Shown: one piece after another, positions 16,871 to 25,930 of the stretch
Layout: each line of letters starts with the position of its first letter
Position numbering within the stretch: the first letter of the stretch is position 1
DNA from: Leifsonia poae
Lineage (GTDB): Bacteria > Actinomycetota > Actinomycetes > Actinomycetales > Microbacteriaceae
Assembly: GCF_020009625.1 (NCBI RefSeq)
Contig: NZ_JAIHLP010000002.1
Coordinates: 1,302,001-1,366,000 of the forward strand
Length of the DNA stretch: 64,000 nt
Reading direction: 5' to 3'
The notes under the pieces: model-generated
Databases searched by the model: none
Seen by the model: only the letters and a program-made list of their open reading frames with translations
What the model was told of the DNA's origin: nothing
Made by a program: the position numbers and the translations under genes

Positions 16871-17243
16871 CCAGGTCGTCCGCGACCCGACGCAGCACGG
16901 CGGCGATCTTGGCGCCGTGCGCCTTGTCGGGGTATTTGCCGCGCTTGAGGTTGGCCCCCATGCCGTCGAGCAGCTTGACGAGGTCTTCGATGATGATCGC
17001 CATGTCGTCGGCCGACTTGCGGCTGAGCTTCACCAGGCTCGGCGGCGCGTCGAGCACGCGCACCGAGAGCGCCTGGGCTCCGCGCTTGCCGTCGGCGATG
17101 CCGAACTCCAGGCGGGTGCCCGCCTTGACCACCGTTCCGGCGGGAAGTGCCGAGGCGTGCAGGAAGACTTCCTGGCCGTCATCGGAACTGATGAAGCCGA
17201 AACCCTTCTCGTCGTCGTAGAACTTGACCTTGCCGGTTGGCAT
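16863..17243 (-). CDS. Cold-shock domain protein with C-terminal extension
   Basis: 126 aa. Residues 1-66 are a cold-shock nucleic-acid-binding domain with RNP1 KGFGFI and RNP2 VFLHAS. The remaining 60 residues ('PPSLVKLSRKSADDMAIIIEDL') form a helical extension found in actinobacterial proteins of this gene neighbourhood and absent from plain CspA. GAGG precedes the ATG by five bases. Likely an RNA or ssDNA chaperone; its constant pairing with DUF3027 suggests a shared but unknown role. Confidence 0.9.
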   Translation of the reverse strand: MPTGKVKFYDDEKGFGFISSDDGQEVFLHASALPAGTVVKAGTRLEFGIADGKRGAQALSVRVLDAPPSLVKLSRKSADDMAIIIEDLVKLLDGMGANLKRGKYPDKAHGAKIAAVLRRVADDLDA

Positions 17244-17298
17244 GGGAACCTCATTTCACATGGGGATCGTATGACCAACCTCAATTATCCTTGATTTC

Positions 17299-17604
17299 GT
17301 GACCCAACAGACCCCACCGGCGACAAGCCGCCTCCAGCGCACGCTCTCCTACATCATCGCCGCGCTCGTCGTGGTCTCCCTTTTGTGCATCGCCGCGATC
17401 CTGATCGGCACCGCGGTCGGCGGTTTCGCGCAGCAAGGTTCGGGTCAGGGGGTGTGGCCGACGGTCTTCCTGCTCCCCCTGATCGCGCTCCCTGCCGCGT
17501 TCGTCTTGCTGATCGTGCTGCTGTTCGTCGCCGGAAGTCAGCGCAGCAAGGCGGCGAAGGCAGCCAAAGCCGCGGCGGCCATCGACACCAAAGGCAAGCG
17601 CTGA
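17299..17604 (+). CDS. Small two-span membrane protein of unknown function
   Basis: 101 aa from a GTG start at 17299. Two hydrophobic helices (about 17-40 and 52-78) are separated by a Gly/Gln-rich loop, with a lysine/alanine-rich cytoplasmic tail ('SKAAKAAKAAAAIDTKGKR'). Relatives are sometimes mislabelled as multidrug ABC ATPases, but no ATPase motif is present. It is divergent from the cold-shock gene. Confidence 0.75.
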   Translation: MTQQTPPATSRLQRTLSYIIAALVVVSLLCIAAILIGTAVGGFAQQGSGQGVWPTVFLLPLIALPAAFVLLIVLLFVAGSQRSKAAKAAKAAAAIDTKGKR

Positions 17605-17640
17605 CGGACGGCGACCGGACGAGGCGCTGACGAGCCCCCG

Positions 17641-19521
17641 ATGACGAACACGCTCGCGCTGGCCGCGCGTCTGCGCGAGCTTCCCGACGACGCCCTCGCG
17701 GAGGTTCTCGCTTCGCGCGTGTTCCGCCGAACGGGCGTCACCGACTTCTTCGATCTCGCCGACGCGCTGCTCGACCGCGAATCGCTGCAGCGGGCGCTTT
17801 CCGCGCTCGACCGGCCGAGGCTGGCCGTGCTGGTGACGCTCGGCCGCGCATCCGGTTCAGGTGCGGTCGCGGTGGATCCCGCTTCTGTGGCTGCCGCCCT
17901 GGCCGACGCGCCGGCCACCGCCGGGCCCACCCCCGAGGTCGCGCGCGCGGCCCTGAGCTCGCTCGAAGATCTTCTGCTCGTGCATCCCGAGGGCACGACG
18001 TTCGCCGCCTACGAGGCCGTGCGCGAGCAGCTCGCCTCGTGGCCGGCCCTTGGGCTGCCTGCCCCGGATGCGCTGGTCGCCACCCCCGCACCGCCCGCGC
18101 TGGCCCCGGTGCCCGACACCGAGCGGCGGTTCACCGACCGCCTGGCCGGGGAGCGCGCCTTCGAAGCGGTCGCCTCCGTGTCGGAGCTGCTGGCCGAGCT
18201 CACCCGGGAGGGCGCCCGCGAGCTGCAGAAGGGCGGTCTCGCCCTTCCGGCGAGCAAACGCATCGCGGGTGCGCTCGCGGTGGATGTGGCCGTGGTTCCC
18301 ACCGTGCTCTCGGTGGCGCACCGCGCCGGCCTGATCGCCCTTGATGACGGTCTCTGGCTGCCAACCGATGCGGCCGCCGCCTGGCAGCACGAGCCGACGG
18401 CGCAGCGCTGGCGCGATCTGGCGCGGTCGTGGCAAGATGCGCTGCCCGACGATCTGCGCAGCATCCTCGCCTCACGGTCGCGTGCGGTCTGGGGCGACAG
18501 TCTGCGCGACCATGTGGCGTGGCTGTACCCTGCCGGCCGTGAGGCGGCGCAGGAGCGCGTCACGGCGTACACGCGCGACGCGGAGTGGCTGGGCATCACC
18601 GCCGGTCACGCCCCCAGCACGGCCGGCACCGCCCTCGTCGAGCACGGGCCAGACGCCGCTGCCACGGTGATCGGCGCCCAGTTCCCGGCGGAGGTCGACC
18701 GGGTCTACCTGCAGCACGACCTCACCGTGGTCTCCCCCGGCCCGCTCGAACCGGCGATCGACGCCCGCCTGCGGGGGCTCGCCGATGTGGAGAGCCGCGC
18801 TCTGGCGGCCACGTTCCGGGTCTCGGCGGCGAGCCTCAACCGGGCGATCGCCGCGGGCGAGACGGCTGAGAGCATCCGGAAGTTCCTGTCCGGGATCTCG
18901 CTCACCGGTGTTCCGCAGCCGCTCGACTACCTCATCAGCGACGCTGCCGCGCGGTACGGCCGGGTGCGGGTGAGCGAGACCGGCGATGCGGAGTCGCGCA
19001 CCCGCGCCGCGATCGTCTCCGACGACCTCGAGCTGTTGACGACCATTGAGGTCGACCAGACCCTCGGCCCGCTCGCGCTCACCCGGGTGGCACCGGAACG
19101 GCTGGAGAGCCGGTTCGCGCGCGACGTGGTGTTCTGGGCGCTCAGCGACGCCCGCTACCCGGTGGCGGCTGAGGATGCGGCGGGCACCGTGGTCAGCCTG
19201 CGCCGGCACCGTGTCGCCCGGGCGACCTCACCGCGGGCGGGCAGCCCGCTCACCGAGCTGATCGCCCGGCTGCGCGAGGCGGAGGTGACCGAAGACGGAA
19301 CCACGCAGGAGCAGTGGCTTGCCCGCCAGCTCGACCTCGCCATCCGGGCGAAGCAGACGCTGATCGTGCAGGTGGCGATGCCCGACGGCCGGTTGGTGGA
19401 ATACCTCCTGGAGCCGACCGGTGTCGGCGGTGGCCGGCTGCGCGGCCGCGACCGGGCGGCCGACATCGAACGCACCCTGCCGCTGTCGAGCGTTCAGGGT
19501 ATCCGGCCCGCCGAGGAATGA
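17641..19521 (+). CDS. Helicase-associated protein (XPB/Ssl2-like N-terminal domain; XPB partner)
   Basis: 626-aa actinobacterial protein with a winged-helix-rich N-terminal half and the conserved 'YLISDAAARYGRVRV' segment near residue 430, known as the helicase-associated 'XPB/Ssl2-like N-terminal' domain. No Walker motifs are present. In mycobacteria the homologue is adjacent to the XPB helicase gene and is presumed to work with it in DNA repair. Here the helicase is on the same strand at 22431, separated by three opposite-strand genes. No clear ribosome-binding site precedes ATG 17641. Confidence 0.85.
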   Translation: MTNTLALAARLRELPDDALAEVLASRVFRRTGVTDFFDLADALLDRESLQRALSALDRPRLAVLVTLGRASGSGAVAVDPASVAAALADAPATAGPTPEVARAALSSLEDLLLVHPEGTTFAAYEAVREQLASWPALGLPAPDALVATPAPPALAPVPDTERRFTDRLAGERAFEAVASVSELLAELTREGARELQKGGLALPASKRIAGALAVDVAVVPTVLSVAHRAGLIALDDGLWLPTDAAAAWQHEPTAQRWRDLARSWQDALPDDLRSILASRSRAVWGDSLRDHVAWLYPAGREAAQERVTAYTRDAEWLGITAGHAPSTAGTALVEHGPDAAATVIGAQFPAEVDRVYLQHDLTVVSPGPLEPAIDARLRGLADVESRALAATFRVSAASLNRAIAAGETAESIRKFLSGISLTGVPQPLDYLISDAAARYGRVRVSETGDAESRTRAAIVSDDLELLTTIEVDQTLGPLALTRVAPERLESRFARDVVFWALSDARYPVAAEDAAGTVVSLRRHRVARATSPRAGSPLTELIARLREAEVTEDGTTQEQWLARQLDLAIRAKQTLIVQVAMPDGRLVEYLLEPTGVGGGRLRGRDRAADIERTLPLSSVQGIRPAEE

Positions 19522-19522
19522 C

Positions 19523-20584
19523 TCAGAGCGCCCCGCCGGCCAGTTGCGCCACCAACGCGTCCCGGAACCGGTCGGGGTGCTCCAGATGCGCCGAGTGCCC
19601 GCAGTTCTCGAAGACGAGCTCGGTGTAGGCGCCGCCGTTCTCGGTGTACCGGTCGAGCACGGCGCGCGTCTGCGAGACCATCGGCTGCGGGGGTGCGACC
19701 TCCTCGCCGGGCCAGTCGGGGATGATCCCTGCCTGGCCGAGCTGGTTGAGGTCGAAGAAGGAGCCGTCGGCGACGATCGCGTCTTGCGCTCCGCGCACCC
19801 ACAGGATGGGCGGCTTGCTCGGCAGGTCGACGATGTCTGAGGTGTTGAACACCGTCGGCGCCATCGTGTTGAGCACACCGCGACCGCCCGGGGCGAAACC
19901 GGGCCAATGCTCGCTCGCGCCCGCATCCCCGGGGTAGTTGTCGGGGCCGGTGGCCGTGGTGAGCATCGACTCGACCCAGATGTCTTCGAACTCGGAATGG
20001 AACCCGGGGGCCACATAGCTCGAGCGATACACCGCCCGAGGCGAGGTGGGCGCGTCCTCCGAACGGTCGCCGGCGGCCAGCCGCGCCACGAAGTCGGGGT
20101 TCGCTCCTCCGCCGCCCGTTCCGGAGGCGTCCGCGTTGAGCAGCCGACCGTCGGCGGCCGTTCCGCCGAAACCGAACGGCGAGACCGGGGAGACGAGAGT
20201 GAGGGTCGACACGAGCTCGGGCCGGTCGCGCAGCAGCTGCATCGCGACACCGCCGCCCATGCTCCACCCCACGAGGTGCACGGCGCCGAGGGCGAGCCCG
20301 TCGATCACCGAGATCACATCGTCGGAGAAGTCGCGCACCCCGCGCGTCGCATCGACGGGCAGTGTCTGGCTGCCGCCGAACCCGCGGAGGTCCACCGCCA
20401 GCGCTCGCACCTCGGGCGGCAAAGACAGCATGAGCGGTTGCCAGAACAGCGATGACGACACGTTGCCGTGCACGAACAAGACAGTGGCGGCCGCGGAGGC
20501 GGAGGGACGCTCCAGCACGGCGGCGGAGTAGCGCGGGGTCGTCACGGTGGTGGCGGCGATTCCGGGAAGAAGGGTGTCTGTCAT
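19523..20584 (-). CDS. Alpha/beta-fold hydrolase
   Basis: 353-aa cytoplasmic hydrolase. 'TVLFVHGNVSSSLFW' forms the oxyanion loop, GWSMGGG carries the nucleophile Ser, 'WVRGAQDAIVADGSF' the acid and 'FENCGHSAHLEHPDRFRD' the catalytic His. It is larger than the core fold, with a cap insertion around 160-260. It converges on the helicase-partner gene with a 1-bp gap. Substrate unknown; the downstream-oriented neighbours are another hydrolase and a hydroxybutyrate dehydrogenase-like SDR. Confidence 0.85.
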   Translation of the reverse strand: MTDTLLPGIAATTVTTPRYSAAVLERPSASAAATVLFVHGNVSSSLFWQPLMLSLPPEVRALAVDLRGFGGSQTLPVDATRGVRDFSDDVISVIDGLALGAVHLVGWSMGGGVAMQLLRDRPELVSTLTLVSPVSPFGFGGTAADGRLLNADASGTGGGGANPDFVARLAAGDRSEDAPTSPRAVYRSSYVAPGFHSEFEDIWVESMLTTATGPDNYPGDAGASEHWPGFAPGGRGVLNTMAPTVFNTSDIVDLPSKPPILWVRGAQDAIVADGSFFDLNQLGQAGIIPDWPGEEVAPPQPMVSQTRAVLDRYTENGGAYTELVFENCGHSAHLEHPDRFRDALVAQLAGGAL

Positions 20585-20596
20585 CGGGTGTCCTCT

Positions 20597-20665
20597 GCGA
20601 AGTGGCGGGTCAGAACAGTGCGAAGCGGCGGGTCAGGAAGGTGCGAAGTGGCGGGTCAGAACGGG
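20597..20665. repeat. 23-bp minisatellite, 3 copies, over a hydrolase stop codon
   Basis: Units start at 20597, 20620 and 20643; each begins GCGAAG(T/C)GGCGGGTCAG. The TGA of the frameshifted hydrolase reading frame (20633-20635) lies in the second unit, and the last codons of its restored frame are made of the repeat. Confidence 0.9.
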
Positions 20666-21525
20666 GAGCAACTGGGTGACGCCGGCTGGTGACATCACGA
20701 TCGTGTAGTGATTGACATCCGTGGCCTTCTGCGTGCGCAGAGACGGCATCCGTTCGGCCCACGCGGCGACGGTCGCGGGTGTGTAGAGCCCCTCGGGCTG
20801 GTCGAGCAGGCCGCGCGGCGCGCGCACGAAGTCGATCGGCAGACTCAGCGCGCTCAAGGCCGCGGCATACCCGCGGAACCGTCGAGTTCGAGCACATTGG
20901 CGGCCACAGCCTCCGACGCGGCACTCGGGTGCAGCTCGGGCTCCTCGCCGGTGAGGTCGTAGTCGACGTAGTCGGCGACGGCTTCGTTCCAGTACGGGCC
21001 GAGACCGGGGTGGCGCCGCCAGAACTGCGCATAGTCGTCGCGACTGGCGAAACACATCCCGAGCCGTTCGATGGCCGGGCCGAGCGCGGCCGCGGCCGCC
21101 TCCTCCGGCGGGATGCCGGGCGGCGGGGGAAGCGGCAGGCCTCCATCGACGAGCACCAGCGAGGCGACCCGATCCGGATGCCGTTCGGCGAACCGCACAC
21201 CGACGAAGCCGCCCATCGAATGCCCGGCCACGACCGCGCGGTCGACCTCGAGGCCGTCGAGCAGCCGGGCCAGATCGTCGGCGTGATCGATCAGGCCGAA
21301 CGGACCGGGCAGGGTGTTGCTGCGACCGCGGCCGCGGAGATCCGGGGCGATGACACGGGTTCCGGGAAGGGCGTCGGCCACCAGCGACCAGGAGCGGTGA
21401 TTCGCCGTGATGCCGTGGACGGCGAGCAGCGGCAGCCCCCGCGCATCCCGGTGCCACACGCCGCCGGCGAGCGGGCCGCCGCGCACGGGAACGGCGAACG
21501 TCGAGAACTCGGTCGGCAGACTCAT
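20633..21525 (-). pseudogene. Frameshifted alpha/beta hydrolase
   Basis: From ATG 21525 the frame reads a normal hydrolase ('LLAVHGITANHRSWS', nucleophile GHSMGG) for 223 residues, then stops at 20854. The expected C-terminal third, with the catalytic His in 'VNHYTIVMSPAGV', continues in a second frame to 20633. The two frames join smoothly at '...LELDGSAG|YAAALSAL', so one base has been lost near 20869-20876, inside a GC-rich CCGCGG. As it stands the protein lacks its His and should be inactive. A sequencing error is possible. The ATG overlaps the SDR stop as ATGA. Confidence 0.8.
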
Positions 21526-22286
21526 CGCGCGCTCCATCCGCCGTCCATGGTGTAGCTCGCGCCGGTGACCATACCCGAGCGGTCCCCCGCCAGCCAGAGC
21601 GCGAGGCTCGCCACCTCCACCGGCTCGACGAGACGTTTGACGGCCGACTCGGTGAGCATCACCTTCGCCACGACCTCGTCGTCGGGGATGCCGTGCAGCC
21701 GCGCCTGGTCGGCGATCTGCCGCTCGACCAGCGGGGTGCGCACATAGCCGGGGTCGATGCAGTTGGAGGTGACACCGTGCTCTCCGCCCTCCAACGCGGC
21801 CACCTTGGAGAGCCCCTCCAGACCGTGCTTCGCTGCGACGTAGGCCGACTTGTACGGGGAAGCTCGCAACCCGTGCACGCTCGAGATGTTGAGGATGCGG
21901 CCGTGGCCACGCGCGTACATCCCCGGAAGCGCGGCCCGGATGAGCAGGAACGGCGCCTCCAGCATCACCCGCAGCAGCAGCGAGAACCGCTCCGGTTCGA
22001 ACTCCTCGATCGGCCGGACATGCTGCAATCCGGCGCAATTGACGAGAACGTCGGTGTCGAGTTCGAGGGCATCGAGCGCCCGGACGTCAGAAAGATCAAC
22101 CGCCCAGGCTTCGCCGCCCAGCCGGTCGGCCACCGACGCGGCCTCATCGCCGTTCAGATCGGCGATCGTCACCCGGGCCCCGGCTGCGGCGAACGCCTCC
22201 ACGCAGGCCAGGCCGATGCCGCTCGCTCCGCCGGTGACGACGGCCCGGCGGCCGGTGAGATCGATCGGATCGTTCGCTTGCGTCAT
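21522..22286 (-). CDS. SDR-family 3-hydroxybutyrate dehydrogenase-like oxidoreductase
   Basis: 254-aa short-chain dehydrogenase. TGGASGIG binds NAD, 'LNISSVHGLRASPYKSAYVAAKHG' carries the Ser-Tyr-Lys catalytic triad, and 'SNCIDPGYVRTPLVERQI' is the segment typical of D-3-hydroxybutyrate dehydrogenases. It would oxidise 3-hydroxybutyrate to acetoacetate. First gene of the leftward set with the two hydrolases, which could supply hydroxy acids from esters. The ATG at 22286 was chosen because the conserved sequence begins there. Confidence 0.85.
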   Translation of the reverse strand: MTQANDPIDLTGRRAVVTGGASGIGLACVEAFAAAGARVTIADLNGDEAASVADRLGGEAWAVDLSDVRALDALELDTDVLVNCAGLQHVRPIEEFEPERFSLLLRVMLEAPFLLIRAALPGMYARGHGRILNISSVHGLRASPYKSAYVAAKHGLEGLSKVAALEGGEHGVTSNCIDPGYVRTPLVERQIADQARLHGIPDDEVVAKVMLTESAVKRLVEPVEVASLALWLAGDRSGMVTGASYTMDGGWSAR

Positions 22287-22430
22287 CGCGCCCTCGTCTC
22301 TGCGCGAACGGCTCCGCGCATCCTCGCTGGCACCATTCTGCGCAGCGGGCGGGGTGCGGCGCCAGAGGCAAAGCGCGAACCGGGCCACGGGACCGGGAGG
22401 GCGCCGGTGCGGGGCGTAGACTCAACGGTT

Positions 22431-24071
22431 ATGTCCGATGGCCCCCTGATCGTCCAGAGCGACCGCACCGTGCTCCTCGAGGTCGCGCATCCGGCGGCCG
22501 AGGATGCACGGCACGACCTCGCCGTGTTCGCCGAACTCGAACGCGCCCCCGAACACATCCACACTTACCGCATCACGCGCCTCGGCCTGTGGAATGCGCG
22601 AGCCGCCGGGCACACCGCCGCCGACATGCTCGCGACGCTGGAACGCTACTCGAAGTTCCCGATCCCGCAGACCGTCTCCGTGGACATGACCGAGACCGTC
22701 GCGCGCTACGGCCGGCTGCTGATCGAACGCGACGACGAGGGAACCCTGCTGCTGCGCTCGGCCGACCTCGCCGTGCTCACCGAAGTGGCCGGCGCCAAAC
22801 GCATCTCGCCGCTGCTCCTCGAACGCCGCGACGACACCGCCTTCGTCGTCGAGGCGTGGGCGCGCGGCCAGCTCAAGCAGGAGCTGGTGAAGCTGGGCTG
22901 GCCCGCGGAAGACCTGGCCGGCTACACGCCCGGCACACCGCATCCGATCGACCTCGTCGAAGACACCTGGAAGCTGCGCGACTACCAGAACAAGGCGGTG
23001 AGCAACTTCTTCGAAGGCGGCTCCGGCGTGGTGGTGCTGCCCTGCGGCGCCGGCAAGACCCTGGTCGGTGCCGGCGCGATGGCCACCGCCAAGACGACCA
23101 CGCTCATCCTGGTGACCAACACGGTCTCGGCGCGACAGTGGCGCGACGAGCTGCTGAAGCGCACGACGCTCACCCGCGAAGAGATCGGCGAATACTCCGG
23201 GCAGGTCAAAGAGGTCAAACCGGTGACGATCGCCACCTACCAGATCCTCACCGCCAAACGGAAAGGCGAGTACGCGCACCTCGCCCTGCTCGACGCGATG
23301 GACTGGGGTCTTGTGGTCTACGACGAGGTGCATCTGCTCCCGGCTCCGGTGTTCAAACTCACCGCCGACCTGCAGGCGCGCCGGCGGCTCGGACTCACGG
23401 CGACGCTGGTTCGCGAAGACGGCCGCGAAGGCGATGTGTTCAGCCTCATCGGACCCAAACGCTTCGACGCCCCCTGGAAAGAGATCGAAGCCCAAGGCTT
23501 CATCTCTCCCGCATCCTGCTATGAGGTGCGCATCGACCTCCCCCAATCGGAACGGCTCTCCTACGCGGCGGCGGCCGACGACGAACGGTACCGGCTGGCG
23601 GCGACGGCGCCGGCGAAACTGGATGTGGTGCGCCGGCTCGTCGATCGCCACGCCGGCGAGCGCATCCTGGTCATCGGGCAGTACCTCGACCAGATCGACG
23701 AACTGGCCGACGCCCTCGACGCTCCCGCCCTCACCGGTGCGACCCCGGTCGACGAACGAGAACGGCTCTACCAGGAGTTCCGCGAAGGCACGACGCCGGT
23801 GCTCGTGGTGAGCAAGGTGGCGAATTTCTCGGTGGATCTGCCGGAGGCGACGGTCGCCATCCAGGTTTCGGGGTCCTATGGCTCCCGTCAGGAGGAGGCG
23901 CAACGTCTCGGTCGACTGCTGCGCCCCAAAGAGTCGGGACTCTCGGCCAACTTCTACACCCTCGTCTCGCGCGACACGGTCGACCAGGATTTCGCACAGA
24001 ACCGCCAACGGTTCCTGGCCGAGCAGGGGTACAGCTACACCATCCTCGACGCGCACTCCCTCGCCGCCTGA
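22431..24071 (+). CDS. XPB-type DNA repair helicase (superfamily 2)
   Basis: 546-aa ATP-dependent 3'-5' DNA helicase of the archaeal/bacterial XPB (ERCC3) group. The N-terminal domain (1-180) is XPB-like. The helicase core begins 'WKLRDYQNKAV' with Walker A PCGAGKT, motif II YDEVHL, motif III GLTATLVRED (including the XPB-specific RED residues) and motif VI 'QEEAQRLGRLLRPKESG'. The length matches mycobacterial XPB. Its usual partner is at 17641-19521. ATG 22431 is used because the homologous N-terminus starts there. Confidence 0.92.
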   Translation: MSDGPLIVQSDRTVLLEVAHPAAEDARHDLAVFAELERAPEHIHTYRITRLGLWNARAAGHTAADMLATLERYSKFPIPQTVSVDMTETVARYGRLLIERDDEGTLLLRSADLAVLTEVAGAKRISPLLLERRDDTAFVVEAWARGQLKQELVKLGWPAEDLAGYTPGTPHPIDLVEDTWKLRDYQNKAVSNFFEGGSGVVVLPCGAGKTLVGAGAMATAKTTTLILVTNTVSARQWRDELLKRTTLTREEIGEYSGQVKEVKPVTIATYQILTAKRKGEYAHLALLDAMDWGLVVYDEVHLLPAPVFKLTADLQARRRLGLTATLVREDGREGDVFSLIGPKRFDAPWKEIEAQGFISPASCYEVRIDLPQSERLSYAAAADDERYRLAATAPAKLDVVRRLVDRHAGERILVIGQYLDQIDELADALDAPALTGATPVDERERLYQEFREGTTPVLVVSKVANFSVDLPEATVAIQVSGSYGSRQEEAQRLGRLLRPKESGLSANFYTLVSRDTVDQDFAQNRQRFLAEQGYSYTILDAHSLAA

Positions 24072-24079
24072 CCGCACTC

Positions 24080-24144
24080 CAGCAGCGGCAGCGGCAGTCG
24101 CACCAGCAGCGGCACCAGCAGCGGCAGCGGCAGCGGCACCAGCG
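24080..24144. repeat. Low-complexity AGCGGC repeat after the helicase gene
   Basis: Imperfect AGCGGC/AGCAGC/ACCAGC hexamers run for about 65 bp starting just after the helicase TGA. No hairpin is seen. Confidence 0.75.
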
Positions 24145-24198
24145 AGAACATCTGGCACAAATCTTGACTGTGGGCCCGAATGACCGCGGCCGGGCGGG

Positions 24199-24954
24199 TC
24201 AGGCGCGGGTGTAGCGCAGCAGCAGGGTATCGCCGGAGAGCAGCGTGTGCGCCAGGCGAAGGCCGACGGGGACGATCGGCGAGGCGCCCGCCGAGATGCG
24301 GGAGGCGACTCCGGCTTCCAAGCGTGGGCTCACGGTGAGGCAGAGCTCGTCGAGCGTTCCAGCCGCGATCAGGTCGCCGAACAGGTGCGGCCCGCCCTCG
24401 CAGTGGATGCGGCCGAGCCCGCGCTCCCCGAGCACCCGCACCAGCGCATCCGCCTCCACTCGGTCGCGCCCGCAGATAGCGACGTCGGCGACGTCGGCCA
24501 GTGCCTCCCGCGCCTGGGGCCGTGACCGCTCCGTGGTGAGAATGATCGGACGATTGGGTGCGTCTGCGAAGATCGGGCTCGCCGGGTCGAGGTCGAGGCC
24601 GGCCGAGACGATCGCGAACACCGGATGCGGGCTCATCCCGTTCTCAGTGCGCCACCGCTCCGAGGCGGCGTCGACCCGCATCGCGCTATACCCTTCGGCG
24701 CGCACCGTTCCGGCGCCCACCACCACTACGTCGCAGAGTCGACGCAAGATCGCGAAGACGCGTTTGTCGGCGTCATCGGAGAGCCCGCCCGAGAGGCCCT
24801 GGTGGGTGGCGGCGCCGTCGACGCTCGTCACGAAGTTCACGCGCAGCCACGGGCGGCGTTCGGCCCCGGCCGTGTAGAGCTCGGCGATCTGCGCATCGCC
24901 GAGGCCGTCGACCGCCGGCAGTGGGAAAAGTCGGGTGATGCCCGGCTCAGACAT
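24199..24954 (-). CDS. Pyrimidine reductase family protein (RibD C-terminal/DHFR-like)
   Basis: 251-aa predicted NADPH-dependent reductase. 'WLRVNFVTSVDGAATHQGLSGGL' is the RibD reductase substrate loop, 'DVVVVGAGTVRAEGY' follows, and 'LGRIHCEGGPHLFGDLIAAG' is the strongly conserved EGG strand. Family members reduce 5-amino-6-ribosylaminopyrimidine-type or pterin-like substrates. Its start overlaps the dihydropteroate synthase-like gene by 8 bp, so the pair may act in one pterin or folate-related step. Confidence 0.85.
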   Translation of the reverse strand: MSEPGITRLFPLPAVDGLGDAQIAELYTAGAERRPWLRVNFVTSVDGAATHQGLSGGLSDDADKRVFAILRRLCDVVVVGAGTVRAEGYSAMRVDAASERWRTENGMSPHPVFAIVSAGLDLDPASPIFADAPNRPIILTTERSRPQAREALADVADVAICGRDRVEADALVRVLGERGLGRIHCEGGPHLFGDLIAAGTLDELCLTVSPRLEAGVASRISAGASPIVPVGLRLAHTLLSGDTLLLRYTRA

Positions 24955-25843
24955 TCACGTCTCCCATGTTGTGCTTGAGAAAGGCGGGTTCCCGCAGTCC
25001 GAGCAGTGCCTCTGTCATGCGGGTGGCGGCCACGGAGGCGGCGACATCGTGCATCCGGATGATGCGGGCTCCGTTCACGATCGACACCACGGCCGCCGCG
25101 ATCGACCCTTCGAGCCGGTGGGAGCGGTCGGCGTTCAGGGTCTCGCCGATGAAGTCCTTGTTCGAGACGGCCGCGAGCGTCGGATAGCCGAGGTCGGCGA
25201 TCTCGCTCAGCCGCCGTGTCAGTTCGAGCGTCTGCAGAGTGTTCTTGTTGAGGTCGTGCCCGGGGTCGACGACGATGCGCTCCTCGGGCACTCCGGCGGA
25301 CAGGGCGCGTTCGACACGCTCCGCCAGGAAGGCGGCGATCTCTCCTGCAACGTCGTCGAAGTGCGGCCTCGGATAGAACGTGCGCGGTGTCGCCAAGCTG
25401 TGGGTGATCACCAGCGTGGCCTCGCTGTCGGCGACCACCGGCAGCAGCCCCGGGTCGCTGAGGCCGGTCGTATCGTTGATGACAGTGGCTCCGGCTTCGA
25501 TGGCGCGGCGAGCGACCGCGGCGTGGAACGTGTCAACCGAGATCACCACATCCGAGCCGGCGCGCAACTCGGCGATCACCGGGACGACGCGCTCAGCCTC
25601 CTCCTCCACGGGGATCGGCTCGCCGGGCGCGAACGGCGCACCGCCGATGTCGACCCAATCCGCGCCGGCTGCGACCGCCTCGAACGAGGCGGCGACCGCG
25701 CGGTCGAGCGCGAAGGTGCGCCCCTGGTCGAAGAACGAATCTGGCGTTCGGTTGACGACAGCCATCACCGCGACTCGGCGGGAGAAGTCGAATGTGCGGG
25801 CGCCGATGGTGCGCACCGGGATGCGCAGGGGCGGCAGATACAT
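24947..25843 (-). CDS. Dihydropteroate synthase-like protein, FolP2 type
   Basis: TIM-barrel protein of 298 aa from ATG 25843 (MYLPPLRIPVR); earlier in-frame ATGs up to 25942 lie within a 15-bp repeat array and could also serve. 'VMAVVNRTPDSFFDQG' is the pterin-site strand and 'VISVDTFHAAVARRAIEAG' follows. The canonical DIGGESTRPG is replaced by DIGGAPFAPG, as in the mycobacterial FolP2 paralogue, which I recall as lacking dihydropteroate synthase activity. It may therefore not be the folate enzyme. Overlaps the reductase gene downstream. Confidence 0.85.
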   Translation of the reverse strand: MYLPPLRIPVRTIGARTFDFSRRVAVMAVVNRTPDSFFDQGRTFALDRAVAASFEAVAAGADWVDIGGAPFAPGEPIPVEEEAERVVPVIAELRAGSDVVISVDTFHAAVARRAIEAGATVINDTTGLSDPGLLPVVADSEATLVITHSLATPRTFYPRPHFDDVAGEIAAFLAERVERALSAGVPEERIVVDPGHDLNKNTLQTLELTRRLSEIADLGYPTLAAVSNKDFIGETLNADRSHRLEGSIAAAVVSIVNGARIIRMHDVAASVAATRMTEALLGLREPAFLKHNMGDVNV

Positions 25844-25855
25844 TCCCGCCGCGTG

Positions 25856-25930
25856 CATTCCGGTCTCACCAGTTCCGGTCTCGCGCATTCCGGTCTCGCG
25901 CATTCCGGTCTCGCGCATTCCTCTCTCGTC
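25856..25930. repeat. 15-bp minisatellite, 5 copies, at a gene junction
   Basis: Five 15-bp units with the core ATTCCGGTCTCGCG span exactly from the stop codon of the FAD reductase (25929-25931) to just before ATG 25843. Read leftward each unit offers an ATG (peptide repeat MRETG), so it both adds optional N-terminal residues and multiplies possible start codons for the FolP2-like gene. Confidence 0.92.

Noticed and set aside
16289..16948. Val/Ile-rich plus-strand frame looking like a membrane protein
   Set aside because: It is the complement of the poly-Asp codons of the DUF3027 gene (GTC/ATC runs); no start signal.
20850..20880. Programmed ribosomal frameshift in the hydrolase gene
   Set aside because: No slippery heptamer or downstream stimulatory structure was evident; a simple one-base loss explains it.
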